DNA from: Streptomyces sp. NBC_00237
Lineage (GTDB): Bacteria > Actinomycetota > Actinomycetes > Streptomycetales > Streptomycetaceae
DNA: 64,000 nucleotides
Assembly: GCF_026342435.1 (NCBI RefSeq)
Contig: NZ_JAPEMT010000007.1
Location: 1 to 64,000 of the forward strand
Reading direction: 5' to 3'
The notes beneath the pieces were generated by a model. It ran no database searches, was not told the origin of the DNA, and saw only the letters and a list, made by a program, of their open reading frames with translations. A program made the translations under genes and the position numbers. Numbering within the stretch: position 1 is the stretch's first letter; each line of letters opens with the position of its first letter. This document shows, piece by piece, positions 8,915 through 17,629 of this stretch.

Positions 8915-9406
8915 CCAGCTCAGCGTTCATCTTCAGAAACTCACGTCAGCCTTGGGTTCCTGAACGAGCGCTTCCACTGGATCACCGGAACTCTGGTCGT
9001 CAACACGAGTTCAACGACTGGGAACTTCATCGCGGAAACCCCGCGCACGGCTAGCCGCATTCCAGTCGTGCGACCTGGACACCGCATCACGGTCCCTTCG
9101 GTTTCCCACTGAGGGGACCGTCGTACGTCCGGAGGCATCGCGAGGCCGAGGGCAGCCCGCAGCACCCCGGTAGGAGCCGACACCCGGTCCAACGCTCACA
9201 GAGAGCGAGGGTGACGAGCCGTCACCCTCGCGAAGGACACAGGCCCCGCCGTGGTTGACACGCCGGCACCACAGTGGCAAGCCGACATGAACAGGGCGAA
9301 GGCCGGACATTCTGCTTTGAGCAGGGCGGGACGGACGTGAAAAAAGTGCTCCGACACGCGTGATTCGTGATGCACGGAAGGGGTCGGAGATGGCAAGATA
9401 CGGATC
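8915..9406. other. Gene-poor gap with two hairpins
   Basis: About 490 bp. An inverted repeat ACGGTCCC/GGGACCGT spans 9089-9121. A terminator-like hairpin with arms GCGAGGGTGAC/GTCACCCTCGC is at 9205-9231. A minus-strand frame at 8941-9192 is open, but I see no RBS or recognisable sequence supporting it. Confidence 0.5.
9205..9231. terminator. GC-rich terminator-like hairpin
   Basis: 11-bp arms GCGAGGGTGAC/GTCACCCTCGC around a GAGCC loop, with no U-tract, as is usual for Streptomyces terminators. Confidence 0.5.
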
Positions 9407-9748
9407 ATGGCCGGGACTGGGAACAAGCGGATGCTCACGAATCGTGAGAGCGCCTATGACCCTGCCTCCGGCGAGAACTGGCGGATCACCGTCAACCTGC
9501 CGCCGGTGGTGGCAGAGGCTCTGATCCCGAAGCTGCGGGAGATTCACCCCCGCCTGGCTGCTGCCGGTCTCATCACCGCCGTCGTGGAGCACCTGGTGCT
9601 GCGTGGCGACGTGCCGCTGGACTGGAAGCGCACAGCCGAGATGGTGAAGAAGGAGATCGAGGGGATCGAGGGTGCACAGCGCCCGTCCAACTCGGCTCAG
9701 GACGCACCCCTCCCTCGGGGTAGTCGCCATGGGGGCATATCGACGTAG
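9407..9748 (+). CDS. Hypothetical protein, possible small DNA-binding protein
   Basis: 113 residues. A short beta-like stretch (WRITVNLPPVVAEALIPKL) followed by two helices resembles a ribbon-helix-helix arrangement, but I cannot confirm it. No good RBS precedes the ATG at 9407. The motif TCGTGA recurs on both sides of the start (9366-9373 and 9437-9452). It precedes the primase gene. Confidence 0.6.
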   Translation: MAGTGNKRMLTNRESAYDPASGENWRITVNLPPVVAEALIPKLREIHPRLAAAGLITAVVEHLVLRGDVPLDWKRTAEMVKKEIEGIEGAQRPSNSAQDAPLPRGSRHGGIST

Positions 9749-9952
9749 CTGATACACGCCCCGGGGACTCACCCGCGGGGCCAACGAAAACTGAATCCCA
9801 AGGCACTGTCAGCGATCGGTTTGGTCGCCAGTGAGCTGATCAGGGCCTTTTCCATCGACGTCGGAGACATCGCCCGATGCGGGCTTTGTGCTGCCTGATG
9901 TCGTTCAGTTCTGGAGACCATCATAGCCACAGGTCCCCGGGCCGGCACCTCC

Positions 9953-11890
9953 TTGCCCGAAAGCGGTGTGTCACGCGCGCCGTTCACGGGAGTACCCACC
10001 GCCGAGCCCCGTACGCACAGGGCGGCAGCCACCGAGCCGCTGTTCCCCCTCCCCAGCACTTCGTCCCTGCCCCGGCAGCAGACGGAGAACAACACCGAGA
10101 GCGCAGCCGAGCGAGCCCGCGTGGCCGCCATGCTGCTGGACGATCTCCTGTTCGCCGCCCCCGTCTTCTGCATCGACAGCGGAAACTCGAAGGTGGCAAC
10201 TGACCGGCCGCTGAAGTTCCTCAGCGAAGCCGCCGAGTTCGTCCGCACCGGCCGCGCAGCCTCCTACGTTGCCACCCTCCGGGAAAGCGCGGTCGCCGTC
10301 GACATTGACGGCGACGACGACGACTGGAGCACCAGCGCGCTCGAACACCTCACCAGTCGCGCCAGGGAACTGGACGGCTGGTTCCTCACCCGTCGTTCGG
10401 GCGGCGGCGCCGGCCGCTGGCACCTGATCGCGTGTTTCCGCACCCAGGCCGCACGCGCCGAGTTCAAGACGACGGTGGAAACCGTCCGCGCTCACTGGGG
10501 TGCCACGGCCCGCCAGATCGACTGGCGCCGTACCCTCCGCCCGCTCTCCGCGCCGCACCGCAAGACCGGCCGTGTCGACCTCCCCGAGTTCGTGGAGGGG
10601 GCTGCCAACACGCTGCCGTCGTGGGCCATGAACATGCCCCAGTACACCCGGCCGGTCACAACTCTGCGAAAGGAAGTTCCGGCAACTCCCTGGCAGCGTC
10701 GTATCTCCACGATTCCGGAGGGGGAGTTCTGGGAGCGCCTTCGTAAGCCCGGCACCGATTACTGGATGGACCGGTCTCTCAGCGAACTCCTTTCTACGGC
10801 TCGCCTCATCATCGCGGGGTTTGACGCTGACGCCGTCTGGCAAGTGGTCAGCGACCCCGCACACCTCGGTTTCTCTCGCGCCCGCAAGCGCGGCCACCGG
10901 TGGTGGGTGAAGCACGTCTGGAACGCGGCTGTCGAGTACGTAGACGACCACCGGAACAGCCGGACAGGGAAATCCCCGTCCGAGCGCTGGAAGAAGGTCA
11001 CAGGCCCGCTTCTGGCAGGCGTACGGGAACTCCACTGGCCGACCTGGACCACCGCCACCCGGCACAGCAGGGAACACATCCTCGCGGCCATCGGGGACCG
11101 CATGGCGCGTCAGGGACTGGCCTGCCGACCGCTGCCAGAACGCGACCTGGAGAACGACACGGGGAAGTCCCGGAACACCATCCGGGCCGCCCTGGACGCG
11201 TTCGTGGAGGACGGAGTCCTCATCCGGACCCGGACGTACGACCAGAGCATGGGCCCCAAGGCGTCACACGAGTTCAGCCTGAACCTGCTGACCCTGGACT
11301 TCCGTGCTGAAACTTCTGACCCACCTTGTAGTCACACCCCCGCCCCCCGCAGCCGCTCCTGGTTCAGCCTCGCTACGACCCTGGCCCTCCACCCCGGCCC
11401 CCTCACGGTCCCCCAGCTCCACACCCTCAGCGGCTACCACCCGACCCCCACACCGACCCGGGCACAGCTGGAGAACGTCGAGACCGGCCTCCAGGTCCTC
11501 CGGAAGCTCCGCATCGCCCAGGCCGGAAGGAAGGGGTGGGCGCTCACGGGTCAGGCCGTCCGGGAACTGCGGTCTATGACCAAGCGGAAGGCAGCAACGG
11601 CAGCGCGGATCGACAGGGAGCGGAGTGCCTTCGCGCGGTCCTGGGAGGCCACCAGGGAGAAGCTGCAGCGTCGTTGGCAGGAGCAGAAGGAGAGGGCCCT
11701 ACAGAGGCGTGCAGCGGCCGACCAGAGCCGTCGCGAGCAGTGGTGGGCGAGTTTGCCCGCGGAGGAGAAGACGACCCGTCGAGACGAGTGGAAGGCGCGT
11801 TTCCGTGAGCTGACGCCGGCCCAGCAGAAGGCCAGGGTCACCGAGTTGCGCGAGCGCCGGTACATGGCGAAGTGGGGTGCTGCCGCCTAG
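9953..11890 (+). CDS. Primase/replication initiator-like protein (AEP-type) with winged helices
   Basis: Up to 645 residues from TTG at 9953. A GTG at 9968 and an ATG at 10130 are alternatives and none has a convincing RBS. Archaeo-eukaryotic primase-like signatures are visible: a DxD motif in VAVDIDGDD (Asp117, Asp119), then SGGGAGRWHL with His157. A winged-helix segment (about 375-440, ERDLENDTGKSRNTI), a second helix-turn-helix-like region and a basic coiled C-terminal third follow. This fits a plasmid replication initiator with primase or primase-polymerase activity. Its position beside iterons and a 133-bp palindrome supports that. Confidence 0.72.
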   Translation: MPESGVSRAPFTGVPTAEPRTHRAAATEPLFPLPSTSSLPRQQTENNTESAAERARVAAMLLDDLLFAAPVFCIDSGNSKVATDRPLKFLSEAAEFVRTGRAASYVATLRESAVAVDIDGDDDDWSTSALEHLTSRARELDGWFLTRRSGGGAGRWHLIACFRTQAARAEFKTTVETVRAHWGATARQIDWRRTLRPLSAPHRKTGRVDLPEFVEGAANTLPSWAMNMPQYTRPVTTLRKEVPATPWQRRISTIPEGEFWERLRKPGTDYWMDRSLSELLSTARLIIAGFDADAVWQVVSDPAHLGFSRARKRGHRWWVKHVWNAAVEYVDDHRNSRTGKSPSERWKKVTGPLLAGVRELHWPTWTTATRHSREHILAAIGDRMARQGLACRPLPERDLENDTGKSRNTIRAALDAFVEDGVLIRTRTYDQSMGPKASHEFSLNLLTLDFRAETSDPPCSHTPAPRSRSWFSLATTLALHPGPLTVPQLHTLSGYHPTPTPTRAQLENVETGLQVLRKLRIAQAGRKGWALTGQAVRELRSMTKRKAATAARIDRERSAFARSWEATREKLQRRWQEQKERALQRRAAADQSRREQWWASLPAEEKTTRRDEWKARFRELTPAQQKARVTELRERRYMAKWGAAA

Positions 11891-11964
11891 GTGAGTATCA
11901 CCGGGTAGCCGCCCACCAGTTCGGCAGCGCGAACCCTGCTAGCAAACTCGGAGTTTGCCACAGG

Positions 11965-12000
11965 GTGTAAAACCATGTGTAAAACAGGGTGTGACAAAGG
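11965..12000 (+). repeat. Three 12-bp tandem iterons
   Basis: Repeat units begin at 11965, 11977 and 11989 with consensus GTGTAAAACAGG. The third has GTGTGACAAAGG. The phase continues into a GTG at 12001, the first base triplet of the palindrome. Confidence 0.65.
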
Positions 12001-12133
12001 GTGCTCCCCCCACCCACTCTGACCTGCCCTTTTCCACGTGCTGCTTCCTGACCACCCACTCCCATCGTCCCTCAGGAAGTGGGTGGTCAGGAAGCAGCAC
12101 GTGGGTTCAGATCAGAGTGGGTGGGGGGAGCAC
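12001..12133. repeat. 133-bp two-step palindrome
   Basis: Outer 22-bp arms (12001-12022 and 12112-12133) and inner 27-bp arms (12034-12060 and 12078-12104) are each exact reverse complements. They are separated by short unpaired spacers and a 17-nt loop. With 49 paired bases it could extrude as a cruciform or fold in ssDNA or RNA. Confidence 0.9.
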
Positions 12134-12639
12134 AGGTTGAGTGTGATGGAGGTTGAAGAGGAGATGAGAGAAGGAGAGTGAGTGAGTGAGAGGGAAGGAA
12201 GGAAGGACAAAGACGAAAGACAAAGACAAGGACAAAAGAGAAAGACAAAGACGAAAGACAAGAGAAGAGAGAGAAGATTTTAAGAACTAGGGTGGGCCGG
12301 TGGGGGGTACGGAGGAGTGATGTCTGCAAGTTGTCGCTGGTGAGTTACTGGACGGGGGTGGACAGCGAAACTCGAAGCCGGTCGGGGCGTACGTGCTCTG
12401 GTGGGGCGGCGGGTTCGCCGGGAGGGTGCCGCCAGGAGGTGGGTCGGTGTGCAGACGGCGATGGGCTCTGATCTGTGCCGTCGTGATGCCACGTCACCAC
12501 CGGTGGCGAGTTCCGCGTCTTGTGGGTTTTGGTTCGCTTGCTTCAGCCAGTGGCAAGCCGTCGAGTTCGCTCCGTGGTGGGGGGTTAGGCAAGTCGGGGA
12601 GTTTCCGCCGGGGCGGGGCGGGGTTACTGAAGTGGGCGC

Positions 12640-12845
12640 CCTCCGGGCGGCGTTTGGTGGTCCGGCGGCGTTCACCTGGTCGCAGACGTCGGCCCCTGGG
12701 GGCCTTTGGTCTGCGACCAGGGCGCCGGACCTTGGTCGACCCCTGGCGGGGTCGGCTGCTTTGATCTGGTGGTGGCCTCCTACGTCGGCCACCACGGCAG
12801 GGGCTCTCGTTCCTCGGCCCCTGCGGGCGGGCGAGCCCGTTTTGA
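12640..12845. repeat. Cluster of nested hairpins upstream of the replication-relaxation gene
   Basis: A nested structure pairs GGTCCGGCG with CGCCGGACC outside CCTGGTCGCAGAC/GTCTGCGACCAGG. It is followed by GACCCC-tggc-GGGGTC, GGTGGTGGCC/GGCCACCAC and GGCAGGGGC/GCCCCTGC. The tggc-closed stem matches the hairpin style of the A arrays further right. Confidence 0.65.
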
Positions 12846-12909
12846 ACCTCGGAGTTTTGCCGTGTGCCGCACGGCGTGCGTTCGCGAGTAACGGTGGGAG
12901 TTGGTTGTC

Positions 12910-13668
12910 GTGGAGGTTGTAGTCCGCGAAGTGATGGTGCCTAAGGGGAAGAACTGGCGCCTTACTGAACGGGATGTTCCGGTCCTGGAGTGGATCGGTC
13001 GGTGGTACGGCGTAACGGCGGAACAGGTCACGCGGCAGTTCACGGGAGAGGGCGGAGTTATGCCGTCTCGTCAGGTGGTCTACCGCAGGCTTCGGGCGCT
13101 GACGGAGATGGGTCTGTTGTCCGCCGGCCAGCTTCCGGGACGACGTGCTCAGGTGTTCTGGCTGACGAAGTCCGCGACGGAACTGCTGAACATTCCTGGG
13201 AGTGCAGGGACGCCGAACATCAAGGAGTACAACCACGACCTGGCCGTTGTGGATCTGGCTCAGTACATCAACGGCATCAGGCCGGACGATGAGCTGGTGA
13301 CCGAGCGGGAGATCCGTGCTCGCGATACACCGAACCAGTACGCGAGCACGGAGCCCACCTACGCGGTGACGACCGGAGAGAGCGGGCGAGGCCGCCGATA
13401 CCCGGACCTGGTGGGTCGACGTCCGGACGGAACTGTGTGGGCACACGAGCTGGAGCGAACTCAGAAGGCGCGTCCGCGTCTCGTGAGGAACATGCTGCTG
13501 TACGTCAACGCCGATCACATCAGTTACGCCATGTACTGGGCCTTTCCGAAACTGGTGAAGAACGTGGAGCTGGCCGCGGAGGAAGCGAATGCTTCCTCGG
13601 CCGAGCTGGGGCGGGGACAGAAGATCTTTGTCCGCCTCTGGGATGTAGAAGAACGGGGAGCAGAGTGA
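12910..13668 (+). CDS. Replication-relaxation family protein
   Basis: 252 residues from GTG at 12910, chosen for GGGAG 9 nt upstream; a TTG at 12901 is in frame. An N-terminal winged helix (WRLTERDVPVLEWIGRWYGVT, about 15-85) is followed by a domain with an invariant-looking acidic/His segment (PDLVGRRPDGTVWAHELE). This matches my recollection of the actinobacterial replication-relaxation family, found on conjugative elements. Its stop overlaps the coupling ATPase GTG (GTGA), so the two are coupled. A nicking or relaxosome role is inferred. Confidence 0.72.
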   Translation: MEVVVREVMVPKGKNWRLTERDVPVLEWIGRWYGVTAEQVTRQFTGEGGVMPSRQVVYRRLRALTEMGLLSAGQLPGRRAQVFWLTKSATELLNIPGSAGTPNIKEYNHDLAVVDLAQYINGIRPDDELVTEREIRARDTPNQYASTEPTYAVTTGESGRGRRYPDLVGRRPDGTVWAHELERTQKARPRLVRNMLLYVNADHISYAMYWAFPKLVKNVELAAEEANASSAELGRGQKIFVRLWDVEERGAE

Positions 13669-15878
13669 GCACGCCACGGAGCGAGCGAGCACGAGGGAAC
13701 ATCGCAGGCGGACCTACGACGAAGTGGCAGGGTTCGCAGCCCATCAACCCGAACTCGGGTGAGGCCGTGGCGAGAGCGGCGGGGGTGGTCCTGGCCGTCC
13801 TGAATCCGGTCGCGGCGATTCTCGTGCTGGTCCTGGTCGCCGCCGGCCGCCGCTTCCCGCCGCGAGCCCGACACTGGGTGTGCTGGGCCGGGTGGATTGC
13901 CGTGGTCGTCGGTGCGCTGATCGGCTTCTTCCGGTGGTACCTGGCGCCGTACCGCGAACTGGGGACGGCGATCTGGGACAGCCCCAACCGATCCGCTCTG
14001 GCAGAACTGGCCCAGGAGAACTGGGTGAGCTGGGTGGGCAACCAGATTCCGTTCAGCGTGACCGTCGCGGCCGGGGTCGGTGGAGCGTGGCTCATCCGAC
14101 GAGCGAAGTTCCGGGCGGAGTGGCGGACGGTGAAGGACCCGGTGCCGCAGAAGCGGATCGAGGCGAAGCTGCGGGAGCTCGCGCAGAACGATGACCGTCC
14201 CCCGGCGCAGAGTTTGGACGACCTGCGTATCCGGCTGGGCGTCGACAGGATGACCGGCGAGGCGTGCGAGATCAGCGGTCGTGCGATGAGGCGACACGGG
14301 TTCATTCCGGGAGCGTCCGGCTACGGGAAGTCCCGCACGATCGAGCAGCTGGTGTACGAGCTGGTCGTCAGTTCGCACGCGCGGCCGCTGGGCATCGGGT
14401 TTCTGTTCGCCGACATGAAGGCGGACCCCATGCTGATCGAGGCGATGGCCGGAGGGGCGCATCACGCGGGGCGCCGATTCAAACTGGTGACGGTCACCGG
14501 GGCGGGTACGACGTACAACCCCATCCGTCACGGTTCCGCCGAGCAGATCCGCAGCCGGATCGTGGAGTGCCTGGACCAGGTGGCCGGCGGCGGGTTCTCC
14601 GAGCCGCACCACCGAGAGGCCGCCGAGGAGTTCCTGCTGTATGCCGTCCGGGCGCTGGACGATCTGGTTCGTGGAAACGTCACGGAGATGTTCCCCGACG
14701 GGACGATGCGGGCCTGGCGCCGCGACCTTCCCGACCTGGCCCGTCTGCTGACGCTGAAGTCTCTCGGCTCCCGGACGAACCATTTCTCGCCCCGGCTGCA
14801 GAAGGAACTGGGCGACTACCTGAGCTACCTCAACACCGAGGCCAAGGATCTGAAGCGTTCGATCCCGGGCCTGGCCACCCGCATCCGGAACCTGGTGTCG
14901 GGCGACGCTGGCCGCGTCCTGATCGAGACGCAGGACGGTGTCGACCTCTACGAGTCGGTCAAGCGCGGCGACATCGTCCTGTTCTCCCTCGCGGCGAACA
15001 CCGACGCGAAGGCGGCGCGGCAGATCGGCAACCTGTTTCTGACAGATCTCGGATCGGTCGGAGATCGGTTGCTGACGGAGAACTTCGGGGAGAACGGCGG
15101 ACTGTTCATCGCAGGGGTCGATGAGTTCAGCGGGCTCGGAGGCAGCACGATGACGGGCCTGTTCCAGCGGTTGCGTGCAGCTGGCGGCGGTCTGTTCGTG
15201 TGCACCCAGGACCTGGCGGACCTGGCCGATGTCTCCGACGCCTTCCTCGCGGCCGTGCTCACCAATGCGGACGTGCTGATCCTCCACCGCACCAAAGCGT
15301 CCGCGGAACAGGTCGCTGAACTACTGGGTACGTACGAGGGCTGGGAGGAGACGCTTCAGGTCCAGGAGGACATCGGAGTTCTCGGCTCGACCACGGCAGG
15401 GTCCGGAGTCGGCTCCCTGCGCCAGGTCGACCGCTTCAAGGTCCACCCGAACCAGCTACGGGAGCTCGGTGTTGGCGAGGCCATCGTCGCCATCGGTCAC
15501 CCGGAGGACTCTTCCCAGACGGTGCAGATGGCTCTTGCCCCGCGGTATCCGGTGCCGGAGGCAGAACCGGACGAGGTGGTCGAGCAGCAACCGCCGGTCG
15601 ATCTCAAGAAGGAACTCCCCTTCGTCCCGCCGCCGGCCCGCAAGGACGTCGAGCCCGTCAAGGCGACCCCGGAGCGCGAACCGGACGCCGAGTACGAGGG
15701 CTGGGAGGAGGAGCCTCCGGAGGTCGAGGAGGAACCGGTAGAAGCCGGTAAGAAGGACACCGCGGAATCCGGCGACGACGGGGCAGAGACGCCCGCAGAG
15801 GAAACTCCGGTCGTCGTGCCGAAACCCACAACGAGCCCGTCCCCGGCGGCGCAGAAGCCAGCCAGCGACCCGTTCTGA
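13665..15878 (+). CDS. VirD4/TraG-like conjugative coupling ATPase
   Basis: 737 residues from a GTG overlapping the upstream stop. Two to three N-terminal membrane segments (about 38-60, 72-92, 127-145) precede the ATPase domain. Walker A is GASGYGKS (216-223). Walker B-like GLFIAGVDEF lies near 480-487, followed by the TQDLADL segment typical of type IV coupling proteins. The C-terminal 120 residues are Pro/Glu-rich and disordered. It would pump DNA through the membrane during conjugation. The adjacent replication-relaxation gene suggests a relaxosome partner. An FtsK/TraB-type translocase is the alternative. Confidence 0.82.
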   Translation: MSTPRSERARGNIAGGPTTKWQGSQPINPNSGEAVARAAGVVLAVLNPVAAILVLVLVAAGRRFPPRARHWVCWAGWIAVVVGALIGFFRWYLAPYRELGTAIWDSPNRSALAELAQENWVSWVGNQIPFSVTVAAGVGGAWLIRRAKFRAEWRTVKDPVPQKRIEAKLRELAQNDDRPPAQSLDDLRIRLGVDRMTGEACEISGRAMRRHGFIPGASGYGKSRTIEQLVYELVVSSHARPLGIGFLFADMKADPMLIEAMAGGAHHAGRRFKLVTVTGAGTTYNPIRHGSAEQIRSRIVECLDQVAGGGFSEPHHREAAEEFLLYAVRALDDLVRGNVTEMFPDGTMRAWRRDLPDLARLLTLKSLGSRTNHFSPRLQKELGDYLSYLNTEAKDLKRSIPGLATRIRNLVSGDAGRVLIETQDGVDLYESVKRGDIVLFSLAANTDAKAARQIGNLFLTDLGSVGDRLLTENFGENGGLFIAGVDEFSGLGGSTMTGLFQRLRAAGGGLFVCTQDLADLADVSDAFLAAVLTNADVLILHRTKASAEQVAELLGTYEGWEETLQVQEDIGVLGSTTAGSGVGSLRQVDRFKVHPNQLRELGVGEAIVAIGHPEDSSQTVQMALAPRYPVPEAEPDEVVEQQPPVDLKKELPFVPPPARKDVEPVKATPEREPDAEYEGWEEEPPEVEEEPVEAGKKDTAESGDDGAETPAEETPVVVPKPTTSPSPAAQKPASDPF

Positions 15879-15902
15879 CGAGGGGCTGAGCTTCACGATT
15901 TT

Positions 15903-16230
15903 CTGCCTCCGGCGGGCCCTTACTCCCAAGGGGGTGGGGGCTCGTCGTGTGTGTGCGGGCCGGGAAGTGGCTGGGGTTGGGGGGTGGCCGGGGGCTCCCC
16001 TCGGCCGGACGGGCACCCTTCGGGCTACCACCGAACCTGCGGGGGGTGCCAGGCCGAGCCGCTTCGCGGTCGCGCAAGCGCGAGCCTGGCACCCCCCGCA
16101 GAACCGGCGGTACGGCGGAGCTGCCCGACCGACCGAGGGGAGCCCCCGCCCACCGGGCGGAGTTGTGGCGGAGGCCGCCGGGCAAGGCCCGCGCGGGTGG
16201 GGCGGAAACCGCCGCTGACCTGCGGAAAGA
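15903..16230. repeat. B element copy 1
   Basis: Type I copy. It contains a long inverted repeat (GGCTCCCCTCGG with CCGAGGGGAGCC) enclosing TGCGGGGGGTGCCAGGC paired with its reverse complement, and apical stems CCGC-ttc-GCGG and TCGCG-caag-CGCGA. It follows the coupling ATPase directly with no A array before it. It is nearly identical to copy 8 at 32788. Confidence 0.9.
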
Positions 16231-16296
16231 TGTGATGCAGGTCACCCCGCCGGACCCCCGTTCCGGGTGGACTCAGGCACTCCAATAAGGCAGAAT
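16231..16296 (+). promoter_or_regulatory. Cassette promoter P1 with CRP-like site
   Basis: TGTGA-N6-TCACC at 16231-16246, -35 TGGACT, 17-bp spacer, -10 CAGAAT at 16291-16296. The site centre is 57.5 bp from the end of the -10. Drives 16364-17200. Confidence 0.75.
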
Positions 16297-16301
16297 TAGT
16301 G

Positions 16302-16349
16302 ATGTCGGAAGGGGATGGCAGCCCCGGACGACAGGCCCGAACCTTCAAC
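16302..16349 (+). ncRNA. TGGCAG leader hairpin L1
   Basis: Stem GGGG/CCCC with loop ATGGCAG, then tail CCCGAACCTTCAAC. The transcript probably begins at or next to the ATG at 16302. That frame encodes 21 residues and stops at 16367, overlapping the next gene's GTG. Confidence 0.7.
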
Positions 16350-16363
16350 ACCAGGGAGACCAC

Positions 16364-16738
16364 GTGAACACCGAGACCGCGAAGCACTGGATCGTGGACG
16401 CCTACGACGCCGTCTGGGTGGACGGCGTGATCGTTCACGACCTGTTCAACGTCGCCCGCGTCTGCATGACGTGCCACATGGAGACCGGTCTTACCGGCCC
16501 GTGCCTGCGGGAGAACCCCCTTCCGACCCCGGAGGAGATCACCCAGGTCGCGACGCTCGCCGAGCTGCACGAAGCCGCGCGTATCGCGTTCGGCACCCTC
16601 CCGGTGTGGATGGTCGACGCCATCGCGCGGGGCGAGCTGGACGCGTACGCCCCGGACGACCGGCGGAAGCGCCTCAGCCGGGCGCGTCAGTCGCTCGCGT
16701 ACGCCGAGCTGCACCGCCGGGCGCTCGACACCGAGTAA
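16364..16738 (+). CDS. Hypothetical cassette protein
   Basis: 124 residues, GTG start in a GTGA overlap with the 21-residue leader frame, so possibly coupled to it. A CMTCHME motif near residue 30 and a later Cys could bind metal. The rest is helical. No family recognised. First gene of a two-gene cassette. Confidence 0.72.
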   Translation: MNTETAKHWIVDAYDAVWVDGVIVHDLFNVARVCMTCHMETGLTGPCLRENPLPTPEEITQVATLAELHEAARIAFGTLPVWMVDAIARGELDAYAPDDRRKRLSRARQSLAYAELHRRALDTE

Positions 16739-16758
16739 GCAACCGCAAGAGCCCCACC

Positions 16759-16807
16759 GTCCGGGGCGGGATGGCAGCCCGCCCCGGACGAGCCCCGAAC
16801 CTTCAAC
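16759..16807 (+). ncRNA. Operon-internal TGGCAG leader hairpin L2
   Basis: Stem CCGGGGCGGG/CCCGCCCCGG with loop ATGGCAG, then CCCCGAACCTTCAAC. The stem differs from L1 yet remains fully complementary, direct evidence for conserved structure. Confidence 0.78.
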
Positions 16808-16825
16808 ACCGCAAGGACGCACAGC

Positions 16826-17200
16826 ATGAGCACTCAGCCCGTCAAGCCCGAGACCGTCGCCCCCGAGTGGCCCGCCGCGAAGCCCGCCGACATCGACGCC
16901 GCCACGGCGTCCGCCATCATCGAGGCCCGCGCGATCAGCGAGGAGCTGACCAGGGAGCACGGCGTTCCGGCCGTCATCGTCGGGCACGGCATCGATCCGG
17001 TCACCAACGGGCCCGTTGTGCGCGTCGACACGGCGGAAGGGCTCATTGCCCTTGCGATCCCGGCGGTTGGCGAGCCGTACGTCATCCAGCGCGGCGGACA
17101 GCGCCTGTTGGGGCTCCAGGCCGTCCGCCGCCCGCGCGCCCAGGTCGCCACCGTGGCCCGCCAGTTCGTCGGAGTGCTCCAGGCCCGCAATCTCGTGTGA
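16826..17200 (+). CDS. Hypothetical cassette protein
   Basis: 124 residues, ATG. Ala/Pro-rich N-terminus, a beta-rich middle (AVIVGHGIDPVTNGPVVRV) and a basic C-terminus. No family recognised. Its stop codon lies inside the CRP-like site of the next promoter (17196-17211), so coding sequence and regulatory site overlap. Confidence 0.72.
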   Translation: MSTQPVKPETVAPEWPAAKPADIDAATASAIIEARAISEELTREHGVPAVIVGHGIDPVTNGPVVRVDTAEGLIALAIPAVGEPYVIQRGGQRLLGLQAVRRPRAQVATVARQFVGVLQARNLV

Positions 17201-17261
17201 CCCACGTCACCCGAACGAGGGGCGCGAGAGGCTGGACCCGCACCCCTAAATAAGGCAGAAT
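17196..17261 (+). promoter_or_regulatory. Cassette promoter P2 with CRP-like site
   Basis: TGTGA-N6-TCACC at 17196-17211, -35 TGGACC, -10 CAGAAT at 17256-17261. There is no B element here, yet the 57.5-bp spacing is kept, which separates the site from simple repeat copying. Drives 17330-17839. Confidence 0.78.
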
Positions 17262-17266
17262 TAGGG

Positions 17267-17316
17267 ATGTCGGGAGGGGATGGCAGTCCCTCCCGACACC
17301 GGCCCGAACCTTCAAC
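17267..17316 (+). ncRNA. TGGCAG leader hairpin L3
   Basis: Stem GTCGGGAGGG/CCCTCCCGAC around GATGGCAGT, then GCCCGAACCTTCAAC. The frame from the ATG at 17267 runs 21 codons without a stop into the gene at 17330. Confidence 0.75.
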
Positions 17317-17329
17317 ACCGGGAGACGCG

Positions 17330-17563
17330 ATGCGGAACACCCCCACCACCGCCGAGCAGGCGCAGGAGAACTTGCAGGCCACTAAGGCACTGCTCGGACT
17401 CCAGCAGCGCGGATACCTGCACGCCGCCGAGCGCCGTTCCTTCGGCTGGATCGCCGTGATCAAGAGGGGTGAGCCCCCGGTCGTCATGCACTCCCCCAAG
17501 GGCGTCATGCAGTTCGTGGCCAACCACGGGATGCCCCAGAACCTGGAACCCGTCCGCCGCTAG
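17330..17563 (+). CDS. Small hypothetical cassette protein
   Basis: 77 residues from ATG at 17330 with GGGAG upstream. Starting at 17267 would add 21 leader-encoded residues. It has an N-terminal helix and a compact beta segment (FGWIAVIKRGEPPVVMHSP). The sequence resembles small plasmid- or phage-borne proteins but I cannot name a family. Confidence 0.7.
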   Translation: MRNTPTTAEQAQENLQATKALLGLQQRGYLHAAERRSFGWIAVIKRGEPPVVMHSPKGVMQFVANHGMPQNLEPVRR

Positions 17564-17574
17564 CCGAGCCCCCG

Positions 17575-17616
17575 CCGGGAGGGGTGGCAGCCCCTCCCGG
17601 CCCCCGAACCTTCAAC
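17575..17616 (+). ncRNA. Operon-internal TGGCAG leader hairpin L4
   Basis: Stem CCGGGAGGGG/CCCCTCCCGG closed by exactly TGGCAG, then CCCCGAACCTTCAAC. Confidence 0.78.
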
Positions 17617-17629
17617 GAGGAGCCACGCA

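Larger units (their letters stand above)
11942..12290. other. Candidate replication origin: iterons, palindrome, purine tract
   Basis: Immediately downstream of the primase-like gene. An inverted repeat GCAAACTC/GAGTTTGC is at 11942-11958. Three 12-bp tandem iterons starting GTGTAAAAC, GTGTAAAAC and GTGTGACAA are at 11965, 11977 and 11989. A 133-bp palindrome is at 12001-12133. About 150 nt that are nearly all purine on the plus strand follow. Iterons, extrudable cruciform and strand-asymmetric tract next to an initiator are classic origin hallmarks. Confidence 0.6.

Noticed and set aside
8941..9192. Possible 83-residue minus-strand gene
   Set aside because: No RBS and no recognisable motif; overlaps hairpin sequence. 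Left as gap.
12401..12922. 173-codon plus frame before the replication-relaxation gene
   Set aside because: Crosses the nested hairpin cluster; composition follows the inverted repeats and no RBS is visible.
12280..13692. 470-codon minus-strand frame over the replication-relaxation gene
   Set aside because: Shadow of 12910-13668. Its end translates the palindrome and hairpin cluster.
16302..16367. Leader frame annotated as a conserved peptide gene
   Set aside because: The frame is not kept in all copies (early stop in P3, out of frame in P7) and operon-internal leaders lack the ATG. The RNA element is conserved, so it is reported as a finding and not as a CDS.
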